Source of the DNA: Paenibacillus sp. Soil750
Lineage (GTDB): Bacteria > Bacillota > Bacilli > Paenibacillales > NBRC-103111
Direction of reading: 5' to 3'
Length of the DNA: 59,236 bases
NCBI RefSeq assembly: GCF_001428045.1
Contig: NZ_LMSD01000018.1
Span: forward strand, 1 to 59,236
Part shown: positions 51,504 through 59,236 of the stretch, one piece after another
Layout: the number at the start of each line of letters is the position of its first letter
Numbering within the stretch: the first letter of the stretch is position 1
Notes under the pieces: generated by a model
The model's input: the letters and a program-made list of their open reading frames with translations, nothing else
Databases searched by the model: none
Told to the model about the DNA's origin: nothing
Program-made: the position numbers and the translations under genes

Positions 51504-52583
51504 TTAAATATGTCTGTCAATGAACACTTGTTCCTGAATTCTTTTGAGACCTTCCTTAATGGCGCGGGCTCTCACTTCTCCGATTCCGTCAACTTCATCC
51601 AATTCCTCGATCGTCGCCATCATCATGTGTGGCAAGTAGCCAAACTTCTCCACTAGATTACCAATAATGATGGATGGTAACCGCGGAATTTTGCCTAAAA
51701 TGCGGAAGCCACGTGGGGAAACTGGCTCTTCAGCAATCGAATTGGTATGAGAATACCCTAGCAAGCGAATAATTTGCTGGGGCTCTAGCAGCTCATCAGA
51801 TGACAGACGCTTCAAACCAGCCTGCATCTCCTTGACTCTTTCTTCGGATAATTCTCTTACATAATCTTTTACGAGCAAACGCGCCTCAAGTTCCGCATTG
51901 CCAACAAGTTCTTCTAATTGCATGCTGATTAAGCGTCCCTCATTGCCAAGTTCATTAATATATCGATTAATTTCCGCTTTAATGCGTAAAACCATCTCAA
52001 ATCTGGCAATGACATTGGTAATATCATGCAAGGTTACTAGTTCCTCAAACTCCGAGGCACTCAGATTCGTTAAAGACTGATCCAAAACAACCTTGTACCG
52101 CTCCAACGTTTGGATTGCTTGATTCGCTTTGGTCAGGATGACACCGATATCCTTCAACGCATACCTTAAATTACCTTGATAAAGTGTAATGACATTCCGC
52201 CTCTGTGAAATGGACACAACTAATTTATTCGTTTGCTTCGCCACACGCTCCGCTGTCCGGTGTCTAATCCCCGTTTCTGACGAAGATATGGAGGAATCCG
52301 GGATCAACTGGGTGTTCGCATAAAGGATGCGCTTGATGTCCTCGCTGAGGATAATCGCACCATCCATTTTGGCAAGCTCATACAAATAGTTAGGCGAGAA
52401 ATCGCAATTGATGGAGAACCCTCCATCTACAATTTCAGTTACTTCAGAACTGAAACCTACAACGATCAGCCCACCTGTTTTGGCGCGTAAGACATTCTCC
52501 AAACCATCACGAAATGGTGTACCAGGTGCTACCAGTTGGAGCAATTGGCTCATCACATCTCGTTTCATCTCTTCTTTACTCAT
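51504..52583 (-). CDS. disA: DNA integrity scanning protein DisA, diadenylate cyclase
   Basis: A 359-residue protein with the DAC domain (DGA at 74-76, RHR at 107-109), which makes c-di-AMP from two ATP, a helical spine (about 145-285) and a C-terminal helix-hairpin-helix DNA-binding domain (about 290-359). Two ATGs in a row are possible; the second (52583) has better spacing from GGAGG. Follows radA by 39 bp. Confidence 0.96.
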   Translation of the reverse strand: MSKEEMKRDVMSQLLQLVAPGTPFRDGLENVLRAKTGGLIVVGFSSEVTEIVDGGFSINCDFSPNYLYELAKMDGAIILSEDIKRILYANTQLIPDSSISSSETGIRHRTAERVAKQTNKLVVSISQRRNVITLYQGNLRYALKDIGVILTKANQAIQTLERYKVVLDQSLTNLSASEFEELVTLHDITNVIARFEMVLRIKAEINRYINELGNEGRLISMQLEELVGNAELEARLLVKDYVRELSEERVKEMQAGLKRLSSDELLEPQQIIRLLGYSHTNSIAEEPVSPRGFRILGKIPRLPSIIIGNLVEKFGYLPHMMMATIEELDEVDGIGEVRARAIKEGLKRIQEQVFIDRHI

Positions 52584-52622
52584 CATTTTCCTCCTGAAGG
52601 CTTATAGCTTGCAGAACTCACG

Positions 52623-53990
52623 CTAACCCAGCGCTGCTTTCAATGCCTCAGCCACCGTGTTTACCCCAATAATCTCCATGCCTTTCGGATGTGTCCACCC
52701 CTTCAAACTTTTCTCTGGCATAATCACTCTACGGAAACCAAGCTTTTCTGCTTCCTTCACACGTTGATCAATCCGAGATACGCCGCGGACTTCTCCTGTT
52801 AAGCCGATTTCACCGAACACAACATCAAATGGCTGCGTCGGTTGATCTCGGAAACTGGATGCGATACTAATGGCGATCGCCAGATCCACCGCTGGTTCAT
52901 CCAGCTTGATTCCACCTGCCACGTTGAGATAAGCATCTTGATTTTGCAAGAACATGCCCATACGTTTCTCTAACACTGCAATAATTAAGGAGAGACGATT
53001 GTGATCAACCCCCGTCGCCATCCTTCTCGGAGATGGAAAATTCGTCGAGGAGACGAGTGCTTGAATCTCCACTAATACGGGACGCGTCCCCTCCATACTT
53101 GCAACAACAGCAGAACCAGCCACACCAAGTGGCCTTTCCGATAGAAACAGCTCCGATGGGTTGTTAACTTCTACGAGACCAACCTCTTGCATTTCAAAGA
53201 TACCAATTTCATTTGTTGAGCCAAAACGGTTCTTTACCGCTCTTAACACACGATAGGAATGGTGCCGCTCCCCTTCAAAGTAGAGAACACAATCGACCAT
53301 ATGCTCTAGCATTCTAGGCCCCGCTATTGCCCCTTCCTTCGTCACGTGCCCGACAAGGACCGTTGCAATTCCCTTACCCTTAGCTATTCTCATAAAATGG
53401 CCTGTGCATTCTCGAACCTGCGATACGGTTCCAGGCGCCGAAGTGATCGCCGGGTGAAATACCGTTTGGATCGAGTCAATGACGAGAAAGTCAGGATTCG
53501 TTTCTTGTATAGCTTCCTCGATAAGTTCGAGGTTCGTCTCACATAATACGTATAGCAGCGGAGATGACGCATTTAAACGATCGGCGCGAAGCTTTGTCTG
53601 CTTAATGGACTCTTCTCCTGATATATAAAGGACTTTTTGCTGGGCTTGTGTGAGTTCGAAGGACGTTTGCAGAAGCAAGGTTGATTTCCCGATACCGGGA
53701 TCTCCACCAACGAGGATAAGTGATCCAGGGACGATACCTCCACCTAGGACCCGATTTAATTCTTTATTGCTTGTGACAACTCTCGGTTCAGAGCTGCTTT
53801 CTATATGTATGATGGGGATCGCTTTTTCTTTCGTTTTGGGGATCGAAGATGTCATACCCTGCGTACGAACGACTGTTTCAATTTCTTCCACCATCGTATT
53901 CCATGACTGACAACCTGGGCATTTACCCATCCATTTCGGTGAATCATAGCCGCATTCTTGACAGCTAAATTTGGTTTTTTGTTTACTCAT
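52623..53990 (-). CDS. radA: DNA repair protein RadA
   Basis: A 455-residue protein with an N-terminal zinc finger (Cys10, Cys13, Cys24, Cys27), RecA-like domain with Walker A GGDPGIGKST (95-104), the RadA-specific KNRFG motif and a C-terminal Lon-like domain ending near NTVAEALKAALG. Branch migration in recombination. AAGGAGC is about 11 nt before ATG. Confidence 0.96.
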   Translation of the reverse strand: MSKQKTKFSCQECGYDSPKWMGKCPGCQSWNTMVEEIETVVRTQGMTSSIPKTKEKAIPIIHIESSSEPRVVTSNKELNRVLGGGIVPGSLILVGGDPGIGKSTLLLQTSFELTQAQQKVLYISGEESIKQTKLRADRLNASSPLLYVLCETNLELIEEAIQETNPDFLVIDSIQTVFHPAITSAPGTVSQVRECTGHFMRIAKGKGIATVLVGHVTKEGAIAGPRMLEHMVDCVLYFEGERHHSYRVLRAVKNRFGSTNEIGIFEMQEVGLVEVNNPSELFLSERPLGVAGSAVVASMEGTRPVLVEIQALVSSTNFPSPRRMATGVDHNRLSLIIAVLEKRMGMFLQNQDAYLNVAGGIKLDEPAVDLAIAISIASSFRDQPTQPFDVVFGEIGLTGEVRGVSRIDQRVKEAEKLGFRRVIMPEKSLKGWTHPKGMEIIGVNTVAEALKAALG

Positions 53991-54045
53991 AGAAGAAGTT
54001 GCTCCTTAACATGGGGATATCCGTTTTGGTTATCCTTACCAATAA

Positions 54046-54074
54046 AGTTTACCATTTTTATGTTTCTCATGAAA
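54046..54074 (-). promoter_or_regulatory. candidate radA promoter (extended -10)
   Basis: On the minus strand, TTTCAT (54069-54074) and TAAACT (54046-54051) are separated by 17 bp, with TGG before the -10. The clpC terminator just upstream implies that radA needs its own start. Confidence 0.45.
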
Positions 54075-54144
54075 GTGCTGAAACAAAATAAACGACTACA
54101 ACCGTCCAGTTAGGACAGGAGCGTTTATCTAGAAATACTGCTGG

Positions 54145-54196
54145 CTTAAATAAAAAGCATCTCACCCCACCCTCATCGGATGAAGTGAAATGCTTC
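54145..54196 (-). terminator. terminator of the ctsR-clpC operon
   Basis: On the minus strand, AAGCATTTCAC / GTGAGATGCTT (11 pairs, one G-U) around a 19-nt loop is followed by TTTTTATTT. It lies 12 bp after the clpC stop. Confidence 0.88.
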
Positions 54197-54207
54197 TTCA
54201 CTATCTC

Positions 54208-56652
54208 TTATTTCGTTAATGAGACGCCTTCGCCCTTAAGGACAACCAGTTCCCCTTCATTCTCATCAATCGTGAGTGAATCACCTTTGGAAATATTACC
54301 TCTCAGCAATTCTTCCGATAGGCGATCTTCGATATGCTTCTGGATCGCTCTGCGTAATGGACGCGCACCGTAGGTTGGATCAAATCCTTCCTTGGCCAGG
54401 AACATCTTCGCTTTATCCGTTAACAAGAAATCAACCTCTTGCTCTTTCAGACGCTTGCGCAGATCATCAGCCATTAAGCTAACGATTTGAGCAATGTGTG
54501 CTTCATCCAAAGAGTGGAACACGATGATTTCATCAATCCGGTTAAGGAACTCAGGACGGAAGCTTTTCTTCAACTCGCCCATAACCTTGTCTTTCATATT
54601 CGTATAGTCTCTTCCAGCATCAAGTGCAGCTGTGAAGCCAAGCGAGGAGTTTTTCTTAATCATGTCCGCGCCGACGTTGGAAGTCATAATGATTAGCGTA
54701 TTACGGAAATCAACGGTACGGCCTTTGGAATCCGTTAAACGACCATCCTCTAACACTTGCAACAGGATGTTGAACACCTCAGGATGTGCTTTCTCGATTT
54801 CATCGAGCAAGACAACGGAGTATGGTTTGCGGCGAACTTTCTCAGTTAGCTGACCGCCTTCTTCATAACCCACATAACCTGGAGGCGCCCCTACCAAACG
54901 GGAAGTCGAATGCTTCTCCATGTACTCGGACATATCGATACGAACAACGGCGTTGTCATCTCCGAAGAGGGATTCTGCTAGCGCACGTGCAAGCTCGGTT
55001 TTACCAACACCCGTTGGTCCTAAGAAAATGAAGGAACCCATCGGACGCTTCGGATCTTTCAGACCTGCTCTTGCGCGGCGGATCGCACGACTCACAGCTT
55101 TAACTGCTTCTTCTTGTCCAATGACGCGCTCATGAAGGATATCTTCCATTTTGAGCAAACGATCGGTTTCTTCTTCAGCAAGTTTGCTAACCGGAATTCC
55201 CGTCCAACTCGCTACGATTTGAGCGATATCATCTGGTGTTACTTCTGTATCCAGACGACCTTGTTTCTCTTTCCACTCATTCTTCGTCGAGTCTAGCTCT
55301 TCGCGAAGCTTTTGCTCCGTATCACGAAGGCCTGCAGCTTTCTCGAACTCTTGGCTCTGAACCGCTGCGTCTTTCTCTTTACGGATGTTTTCTAGCTTGC
55401 TTTCAAGCTGCTTCAAGGAAGGTGGTGTCGTGTAAGAACGCAATCTTACTTTGGAACTCGCTTCATCGATCAAATCAATCGCTTTATCCGGTAAGAAACG
55501 ATCCGTGATGTAACGATCCGATAGCTTAACAGCTTCTTGAATCGCAGCATCGGTGATTTTCACACGGTGATGCGCTTCATAGCGATCACGCAAGCCATAC
55601 AGAATCTGAACAGCTTCTTCAGGTGATGGTTGATCTACCGTAATCGGTTGGAAACGACGCTCAAGTGCAGCATCTTTCTCAATGTATTTGCGGTACTCAT
55701 CTAGCGTTGTAGCACCAATACATTGAAGCTCTCCCCTAGCAAGTGCCGGTTTCAGGATGTTAGAAGCATCAATTGCCCCTTCCGCTCCGCCAGCGCCAAT
55801 CAAGGTATGAAGCTCATCAATGAACAAGACGATATTGCCCGCTTGACGAATTTCGTCCATGATTTTTTTGAGACGATCTTCGAATTCACCGCGATACTTC
55901 GTTCCTGCAACAACAGAACCCATATCCAGCGTCATAACGCGTTTATCTTTTAACGTTTCCGGAATTTCATTGTTAATGATTTTCTGTGCAAGGCCTTCCG
56001 CAATCGCTGTTTTACCAACCCCAGGTTCGCCGATGAGTACAGGATTGTTTTTGGTTCTGCGACTCAATACTTGAATCACACGCTCAATCTCTTTGCTACG
56101 GCCGATAACTGGGTCCAAATGTCCTTCTTTGGCATACGCAGTCAGATCTCTTGCCAGACCATCCAATGTAGGCGTGTTCACATTTGGATTGGTACCATGA
56201 CTAGGTGACACTGTTTCGCTGCTGCCTAGCAACTGAAGAACTTGTTGACGTGCCTTGTTCAAGGAAACGCCAAGATTATTAAGAACTCTTGCTGCTACGC
56301 CCTCACCCTCACGGATAAGTCCGAGCAAAATATGTTCAGTCCCCACATACGTGTGACCTAATTTTCTCGCTTCATCCATCGAAAGTTCGATTACTTTCTT
56401 AGCTCTAGGCGTATATGCAATGTTGGTCGGCTGTTCTTGTCCTCTGCCAATTAGAGATTCGACTTCATCTTGAATTTTCTCAAGACCTAGGCCGAGCGCA
56501 ACGAGTGCTTTAGCAGCAATGCCTTCACCTTCACGAATAAGTCCTAGTAAAATGTGCTCTGTTCCAATATTGTTATGTCCTAATCGAACAGCCTCCTCTT
56601 GAGCAAGAGAAAGCACCTTCTGCGCACGTTCCGTAAATCTGCCAAACATCAT
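54208..56652 (-). CDS. clpC: ATP-dependent Clp protease ATPase subunit ClpC
   Basis: An 814-residue Hsp100: two ClpN repeats (about 1-150), AAA+ module 1 with GEPGVGKT, the M-domain/UVR-like linker (about 415-475) that contacts McsB or MecA, and AAA+ module 2 with GPTGVGKT. ClpP partner is not in the window. The frame opens at 56667, but ATG 56652 gives MMFGRFTERAQKV with TTTGGAGGTG 6 nt upstream. Confidence 0.97.
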   Translation of the reverse strand: MMFGRFTERAQKVLSLAQEEAVRLGHNNIGTEHILLGLIREGEGIAAKALVALGLGLEKIQDEVESLIGRGQEQPTNIAYTPRAKKVIELSMDEARKLGHTYVGTEHILLGLIREGEGVAARVLNNLGVSLNKARQQVLQLLGSSETVSPSHGTNPNVNTPTLDGLARDLTAYAKEGHLDPVIGRSKEIERVIQVLSRRTKNNPVLIGEPGVGKTAIAEGLAQKIINNEIPETLKDKRVMTLDMGSVVAGTKYRGEFEDRLKKIMDEIRQAGNIVLFIDELHTLIGAGGAEGAIDASNILKPALARGELQCIGATTLDEYRKYIEKDAALERRFQPITVDQPSPEEAVQILYGLRDRYEAHHRVKITDAAIQEAVKLSDRYITDRFLPDKAIDLIDEASSKVRLRSYTTPPSLKQLESKLENIRKEKDAAVQSQEFEKAAGLRDTEQKLREELDSTKNEWKEKQGRLDTEVTPDDIAQIVASWTGIPVSKLAEEETDRLLKMEDILHERVIGQEEAVKAVSRAIRRARAGLKDPKRPMGSFIFLGPTGVGKTELARALAESLFGDDNAVVRIDMSEYMEKHSTSRLVGAPPGYVGYEEGGQLTEKVRRKPYSVVLLDEIEKAHPEVFNILLQVLEDGRLTDSKGRTVDFRNTLIIMTSNVGADMIKKNSSLGFTAALDAGRDYTNMKDKVMGELKKSFRPEFLNRIDEIIVFHSLDEAHIAQIVSLMADDLRKRLKEQEVDFLLTDKAKMFLAKEGFDPTYGARPLRRAIQKHIEDRLSEELLRGNISKGDSLTIDENEGELVVLKGEGVSLTK

Positions 56653-56722
56653 AGCGAACACCTCCAAAAGTAGTATATCTATGGAATTCCTAAAGGATGA
56701 ATCTTATCTCACTTCTTCTTTC

Positions 56723-57784
56723 TTATACCCTGCCAAACTTCTCGCGAATCAGTTCCGCCCGTCTCATATCTCGCTCTTCCGCATTCAGCTTCTCGCCCGC
56801 ATATTGCTGAAGAAAACCAGGTTGCGTCATGACCAGTAGTTCATTAAGAACATGAGAGGATACATTGTTGATGATACCCACGTCAATACCCAGTCGTACA
56901 TCTGACAACCGCTGTGCCGCTTCCTTAGAGTCCATAATCCCCGCATAGGATAGAATACCAAGGGACCGATTCACACGATCAATTATCCGCATTCTAGACT
57001 CTTGTAATAGCTTATGTCTCGCGGCCCGTTCATGCTCTATAATTTGCCTGGCCACACTATATAAATTATCAATGATCTCTTCTTCCGATTGACCTAACGT
57101 AATTTGATTAGAGATTTGGAATAGATTACCTAAAGCTTCGCTACCTTCCCCATATAATCCTCTAACCGTCAACCCAACTTGTGTAACTGCGGATAAAATA
57201 CGATTAATTTGCTGACTAAGCACTAGCGCAGGGAGGTGCATCATAACCGAAGCGCGAATCCCTGTGCCGACATTTGTCGGGCAGCTCGTAAGGTAGCCTC
57301 TTTTTTCATCGTATCCGTAATCCATCTGTGTTTCAAAAATATCATCAATCTGGTTGGCCAGATCCCAAACCTCTTTAATCTGGAAACCAGGACATAAACA
57401 TTGTATGCGAAGATGATCCTCTTCATTGATCATGATACTGATCGATTCATTATCGCTTAAAATAACGGCCCCATTCCTGGATTCGTTAGCTAGATTAGGA
57501 CTAATTAAATGTTTCTCCACTAGCACCATTCGCTCGAGCTCATTCAGCTCCGCGAGTGGAATGAGCGAGAAGTTGCTTATCGTCTCCAACTCTTCATTCT
57601 CAAGAACACCAGATAACTGTTCCAGCACTTCCTGTGATTGTTGATTGGTCGCGAGCATAGGATATGGATAATCTCTCAGGTTACGAGCAATACGGATCCG
57701 ACTGCTTATGACAATATCCGACTCTGGCCCCTCACCTTTCATCCATTCGCTCAAAGCATCTCCTGTAAACCGCTGTAATGTCAC
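56723..57784 (-). CDS. mcsB: protein arginine kinase McsB
   Basis: A 353-residue ATP:guanido phosphotransferase-type kinase that phosphorylates arginines to mark proteins for ClpCP. Core motifs VISSRIRIARN, NEEDHLRIQCL and SCPTNVGTGIRASV are present. The frame opens with GTG at 57793, only 1 nt from GGGAG; GTG 57784 gives MTLQRFTGDALSEWM, aligning with B. subtilis MSLKHFIQDALSSWM, and is preferred. Confidence 0.93.
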   Translation of the reverse strand: MTLQRFTGDALSEWMKGEGPESDIVISSRIRIARNLRDYPYPMLATNQQSQEVLEQLSGVLENEELETISNFSLIPLAELNELERMVLVEKHLISPNLANESRNGAVILSDNESISIMINEEDHLRIQCLCPGFQIKEVWDLANQIDDIFETQMDYGYDEKRGYLTSCPTNVGTGIRASVMMHLPALVLSQQINRILSAVTQVGLTVRGLYGEGSEALGNLFQISNQITLGQSEEEIIDNLYSVARQIIEHERAARHKLLQESRMRIIDRVNRSLGILSYAGIMDSKEAAQRLSDVRLGIDVGIINNVSSHVLNELLVMTQPGFLQQYAGEKLNAEERDMRRAELIREKFGRV

Positions 57785-57807
57785 TGGATTCACACTCCCT
57801 TACAAAC

Positions 57808-58314
57808 TTACATACCCGCAATTTTCTTCTCAATCTCACGAATTTGGTCACGTATCTGGGCAGCCTGCTCGAACTCTTCGCTCTCGATACAGGTCATCAT
57901 ATCTTTCTTCAAAAGATCGATTTCACGCTTGCTTTGAATAATACCGCCACTTCGCTTGGGAACTTTCCCTACATGCACGATATTCCCATGAACTCGCTTG
58001 AAAAGAGGATCAAGTTTGACCGAAAAGCTTTGATAACAGGACCCACAACCAAACCGACCTAATTTACTGAATTGCGAGTACGTAAGACCGCAGTTATCAC
58101 AGCGGATAGCCTGAGACTTCGCCGCGGACAATGGTTCAAAATCAAGTAAACCTGAAAGTAAATTGTGAATCGAAAAGCCGTTCGATGTGCCTGGAATCAT
58201 CTCGCCCTTCTCGCGGGCACAATTCTCACAAATGTGGAACTCGTTCTTGTCTCCATTCACAATCTTCGTGAAGTGAAGAGTCGCCGGTCGTTTCCCGCAT
58301 TCCTGACAAACCAT
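57808..58314 (-). CDS. mcsA: McsA, activator of the McsB arginine kinase
   Basis: A 168-residue protein with four CxxC pairs (3/6, 29/32, 72/75, 90/93) for zinc binding and a C-terminal UVR domain (about 130-165). Works with McsB to release CtsR on heat or oxidative stress. GGAGG is 8 nt before ATG. Confidence 0.94.
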   Translation of the reverse strand: MVCQECGKRPATLHFTKIVNGDKNEFHICENCAREKGEMIPGTSNGFSIHNLLSGLLDFEPLSAAKSQAIRCDNCGLTYSQFSKLGRFGCGSCYQSFSVKLDPLFKRVHGNIVHVGKVPKRSGGIIQSKREIDLLKKDMMTCIESEEFEQAAQIRDQIREIEKKIAGM

Positions 58315-58327
58315 TCCATCTGCCTCC

Positions 58328-58789
58328 TTATCTGCTAAGCAAGGATATCAGCATTGCTTTGAGAATCTTAGCCCGAATTTCATCGCGCAGCGGGAGTTTA
58401 AAGGTCAATACATCTCTGGATATCGCTGCCCGAATCAGGTTAGCTTCTCTGGTGGAAATATAATGCCCCTCTTGCAATTGATAAATGAGCCCCTCTGAGG
58501 TGACTTGATCAATGTGGGTATGAATCGTACGGAAAATGTGATCTAGAATAGATCCATGACTCTTGAGCTCGATCTTCTGAATCCGAATATAACCGCCGCC
58601 GCCGCGTTTGCTCTCCACCACATAGCCTTTTTCCAAGGTGAACCTTGTACTAATGACATAATTGATTTGAGATGGCACGCATTGAAACTGGTCCGCCAAA
58701 TCGTTCCGTTGAATCTCGATAGCCCCTTCCGTACTTTGTTGCAAGACATGCTTCAAATACTGTTCAATAATTTCTGATACATTGCGCAT
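58328..58789 (-). CDS. ctsR: class III stress gene repressor CtsR
   Basis: A 153-residue repressor with an N-terminal winged helix-turn-helix (VPSQINYVISTRF) and glycine-rich wing KRGGGGYIRI carrying Arg62, whose phosphorylation by McsB abolishes DNA binding in relatives. Represses its own operon through the operator at 58826-58842. The frame opens with TTG at 58792; ATG 58789 has GGAGG at 8 nt and is preferred. Confidence 0.95.
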   Translation of the reverse strand: MRNVSEIIEQYLKHVLQQSTEGAIEIQRNDLADQFQCVPSQINYVISTRFTLEKGYVVESKRGGGGYIRIQKIELKSHGSILDHIFRTIHTHIDQVTSEGLIYQLQEGHYISTREANLIRAAISRDVLTFKLPLRDEIRAKILKAMLISLLSR

Positions 58790-58825
58790 CAATTCGGCCT
58801 CCCAGATTTCTAGAAGTAAATTGAC

Positions 58826-58842
58826 TTTGACTTTCTTTGACC
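58826..58842 (-). promoter_or_regulatory. CtsR operator
   Basis: On the minus strand, GGTCAAAGAAAGTCAAA matches the CtsR box RGTCAAANANRGTCAAA in full. A third partial heptad follows directly. It lies just downstream of the -10, where a bound repressor would block the transcription start. Confidence 0.93.
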
Positions 58843-58850
58843 TTAACTAA

Positions 58851-58879
58851 ATTATAATCATTTCCTTTCTTTTTGACAA
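58851..58879 (-). promoter_or_regulatory. ctsR operon promoter (sigma-A)
   Basis: On the minus strand, TTGTCA (58874-58879) and a perfect TATAAT (58851-58856) are separated by 17 bp. Confidence 0.85.
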
Positions 58880-59092
58880 GTACTGCTCTAAAATGTCTCC
58901 CTACAAATCCGATAGCCATATGTGAACCTTACTATTGTTGACCTTACCTAGGGATTTATTCGAGAGTAATCTAAATAAAAAGTGTTATTACCACTCGATT
59001 TACCAACATTCTACTACGTGTCGCCAGTCAACTTTTGCTACAATTTTCTCATTGAGCGAAATAGATGGGATCTGCGGTCACCGATTTAATGC
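58880..59092. other. gene-free stretch between ctsR promoter and rrn terminator
   Basis: Apart from the ctsR promoter and operator listed separately, I see no gene, tRNA or repeat here. One isolated GTTGACC at 58937-58943 resembles half a CtsR site but lacks the second heptad. Confidence 0.7.
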
Positions 59093-59132
59093 AAAAAAAG
59101 AGCCTTACCTGGATTTCTCCAAGTAAGGCTCT
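59093..59132 (-). terminator. rrn operon terminator
   Basis: On the minus strand, GAGCCTTACTTGG / CCAGGTAAGGCTC (59100-59131) with a 6-nt loop is followed by TTTTTTT. It lies 8 bp after the 5S rRNA end. Confidence 0.93.
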
Positions 59133-59139
59133 CTCAATT

Positions 59140-59236
59140 GCTTGGCAACGTTCTACTCTCCCAGAACCCTGCGGTTCAAGTACCATCGACGCTGGAGGGC
59201 TTAACGGTCGTGTTCGAGATGGGAACGCGTGGGTCC
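59140..59236 (-). rRNA. rrf: 5S ribosomal RNA, 3' part (truncated by the window)
   Basis: The minus strand holds about 97 nt of 5S rRNA with the conserved GTTCCCATCTCGAACACG, GTTAAGCCCTCCAGCG and terminal GAGAGTAGAACGTTGCCAAGC. The first ~20 nt of the 5' end lie outside the window. The operon's 16S and 23S would lie further right. Confidence 0.95.

Noticed and set aside
58935..59126. 63-codon plus-strand ORF ending in the rrn terminator
   Set aside because: It overlaps the terminator stem, lacks a ribosome binding site and looks random.
1..59236. CRISPR array, insertion sequence, prophage or tRNA gene
   Set aside because: I saw no regularly spaced repeats, transposase or integrase frames, or tRNA cloverleaf sequence in any gap.

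Overview
The window looks like a low-to-medium GC, spore-forming member of the Bacilli. Paenibacillus or a close relative fits best; this is inferred from gene order and protein character, not from a search. Sporulation and germination genes (kbaA, gerD, pdaB, cwlD, a SpoIIM-like gene, sigH) lie around the large translation/transcription core cluster known from Bacillus subtilis. Nearly everything is on the minus strand, so biological reading order runs from position 59236 down to 1. Only pdaB, gerD and one uncharacterised gene at 50185-50580 are on the plus strand.

Both ends are ribosomal RNA operons in the same (minus) orientation. The right edge is the 3' part of a 5S rRNA with its terminator. 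The left edge is the promoter and boxA-bearing leader of a second rrn operon whose 16S gene lies outside. The window is therefore the unique segment between two rrn copies.

Layout in transcription order: ctsR-mcsA-mcsB-clpC (class III heat shock, with its own CtsR operator and terminator); radA-disA-pssA; a plus-strand gene of unknown function; yacL-like PIN/TRAM-ispD-ispF-gltX; a cysteine-specific T-box and cysE-cysS-mrnC-rlmB-rae1; sigH; rpmG-secE-nusG-rplK-rplA; an L10 leader and rplJ-rplL; a SAM methyltransferase; rpoB-rpoC; rplGB-rpsL-rpsG-fusA-tuf; the S10-spc-alpha supercluster from rpsJ to rplQ; truA; an L13 leader and rplM-rpsI; cysH; cwlD-salA; gerD and kbaA (divergent); pdaB and a SpoIIM-like gene (divergent); and a small conserved-looking gene next to the left rrn promoter.

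The genes combine ribosome and RNA polymerase assembly, protein quality control (CtsR/McsA/McsB/ClpC), c-di-AMP and DNA-integrity signalling (DisA, RadA), cysteine supply and charging (CysE, CysS, CysH) and entry into or exit from sporulation (SigH, KbaA, GerD, CwlD, PdaB).

I did not find a clearly new multi-gene system. The most unusual signals are regulatory. A perfect forespore sigma-G-type promoter sits in front of rpoA-rplQ. The rpoB upstream region has an inverted-repeat terminator that overlaps a promoter, plus repeated TGACATTT elements. A sigma-B-like promoter precedes pssA. A small GTTTTC/GAAAAC repeat family recurs in ribosomal gene gaps. A structured S10 leader precedes rpsJ. The ECF transporter module usually found between rplQ and truA in Bacillus is absent. 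Many start codons differ from the longest ORF; the corrected starts are given with reasons.
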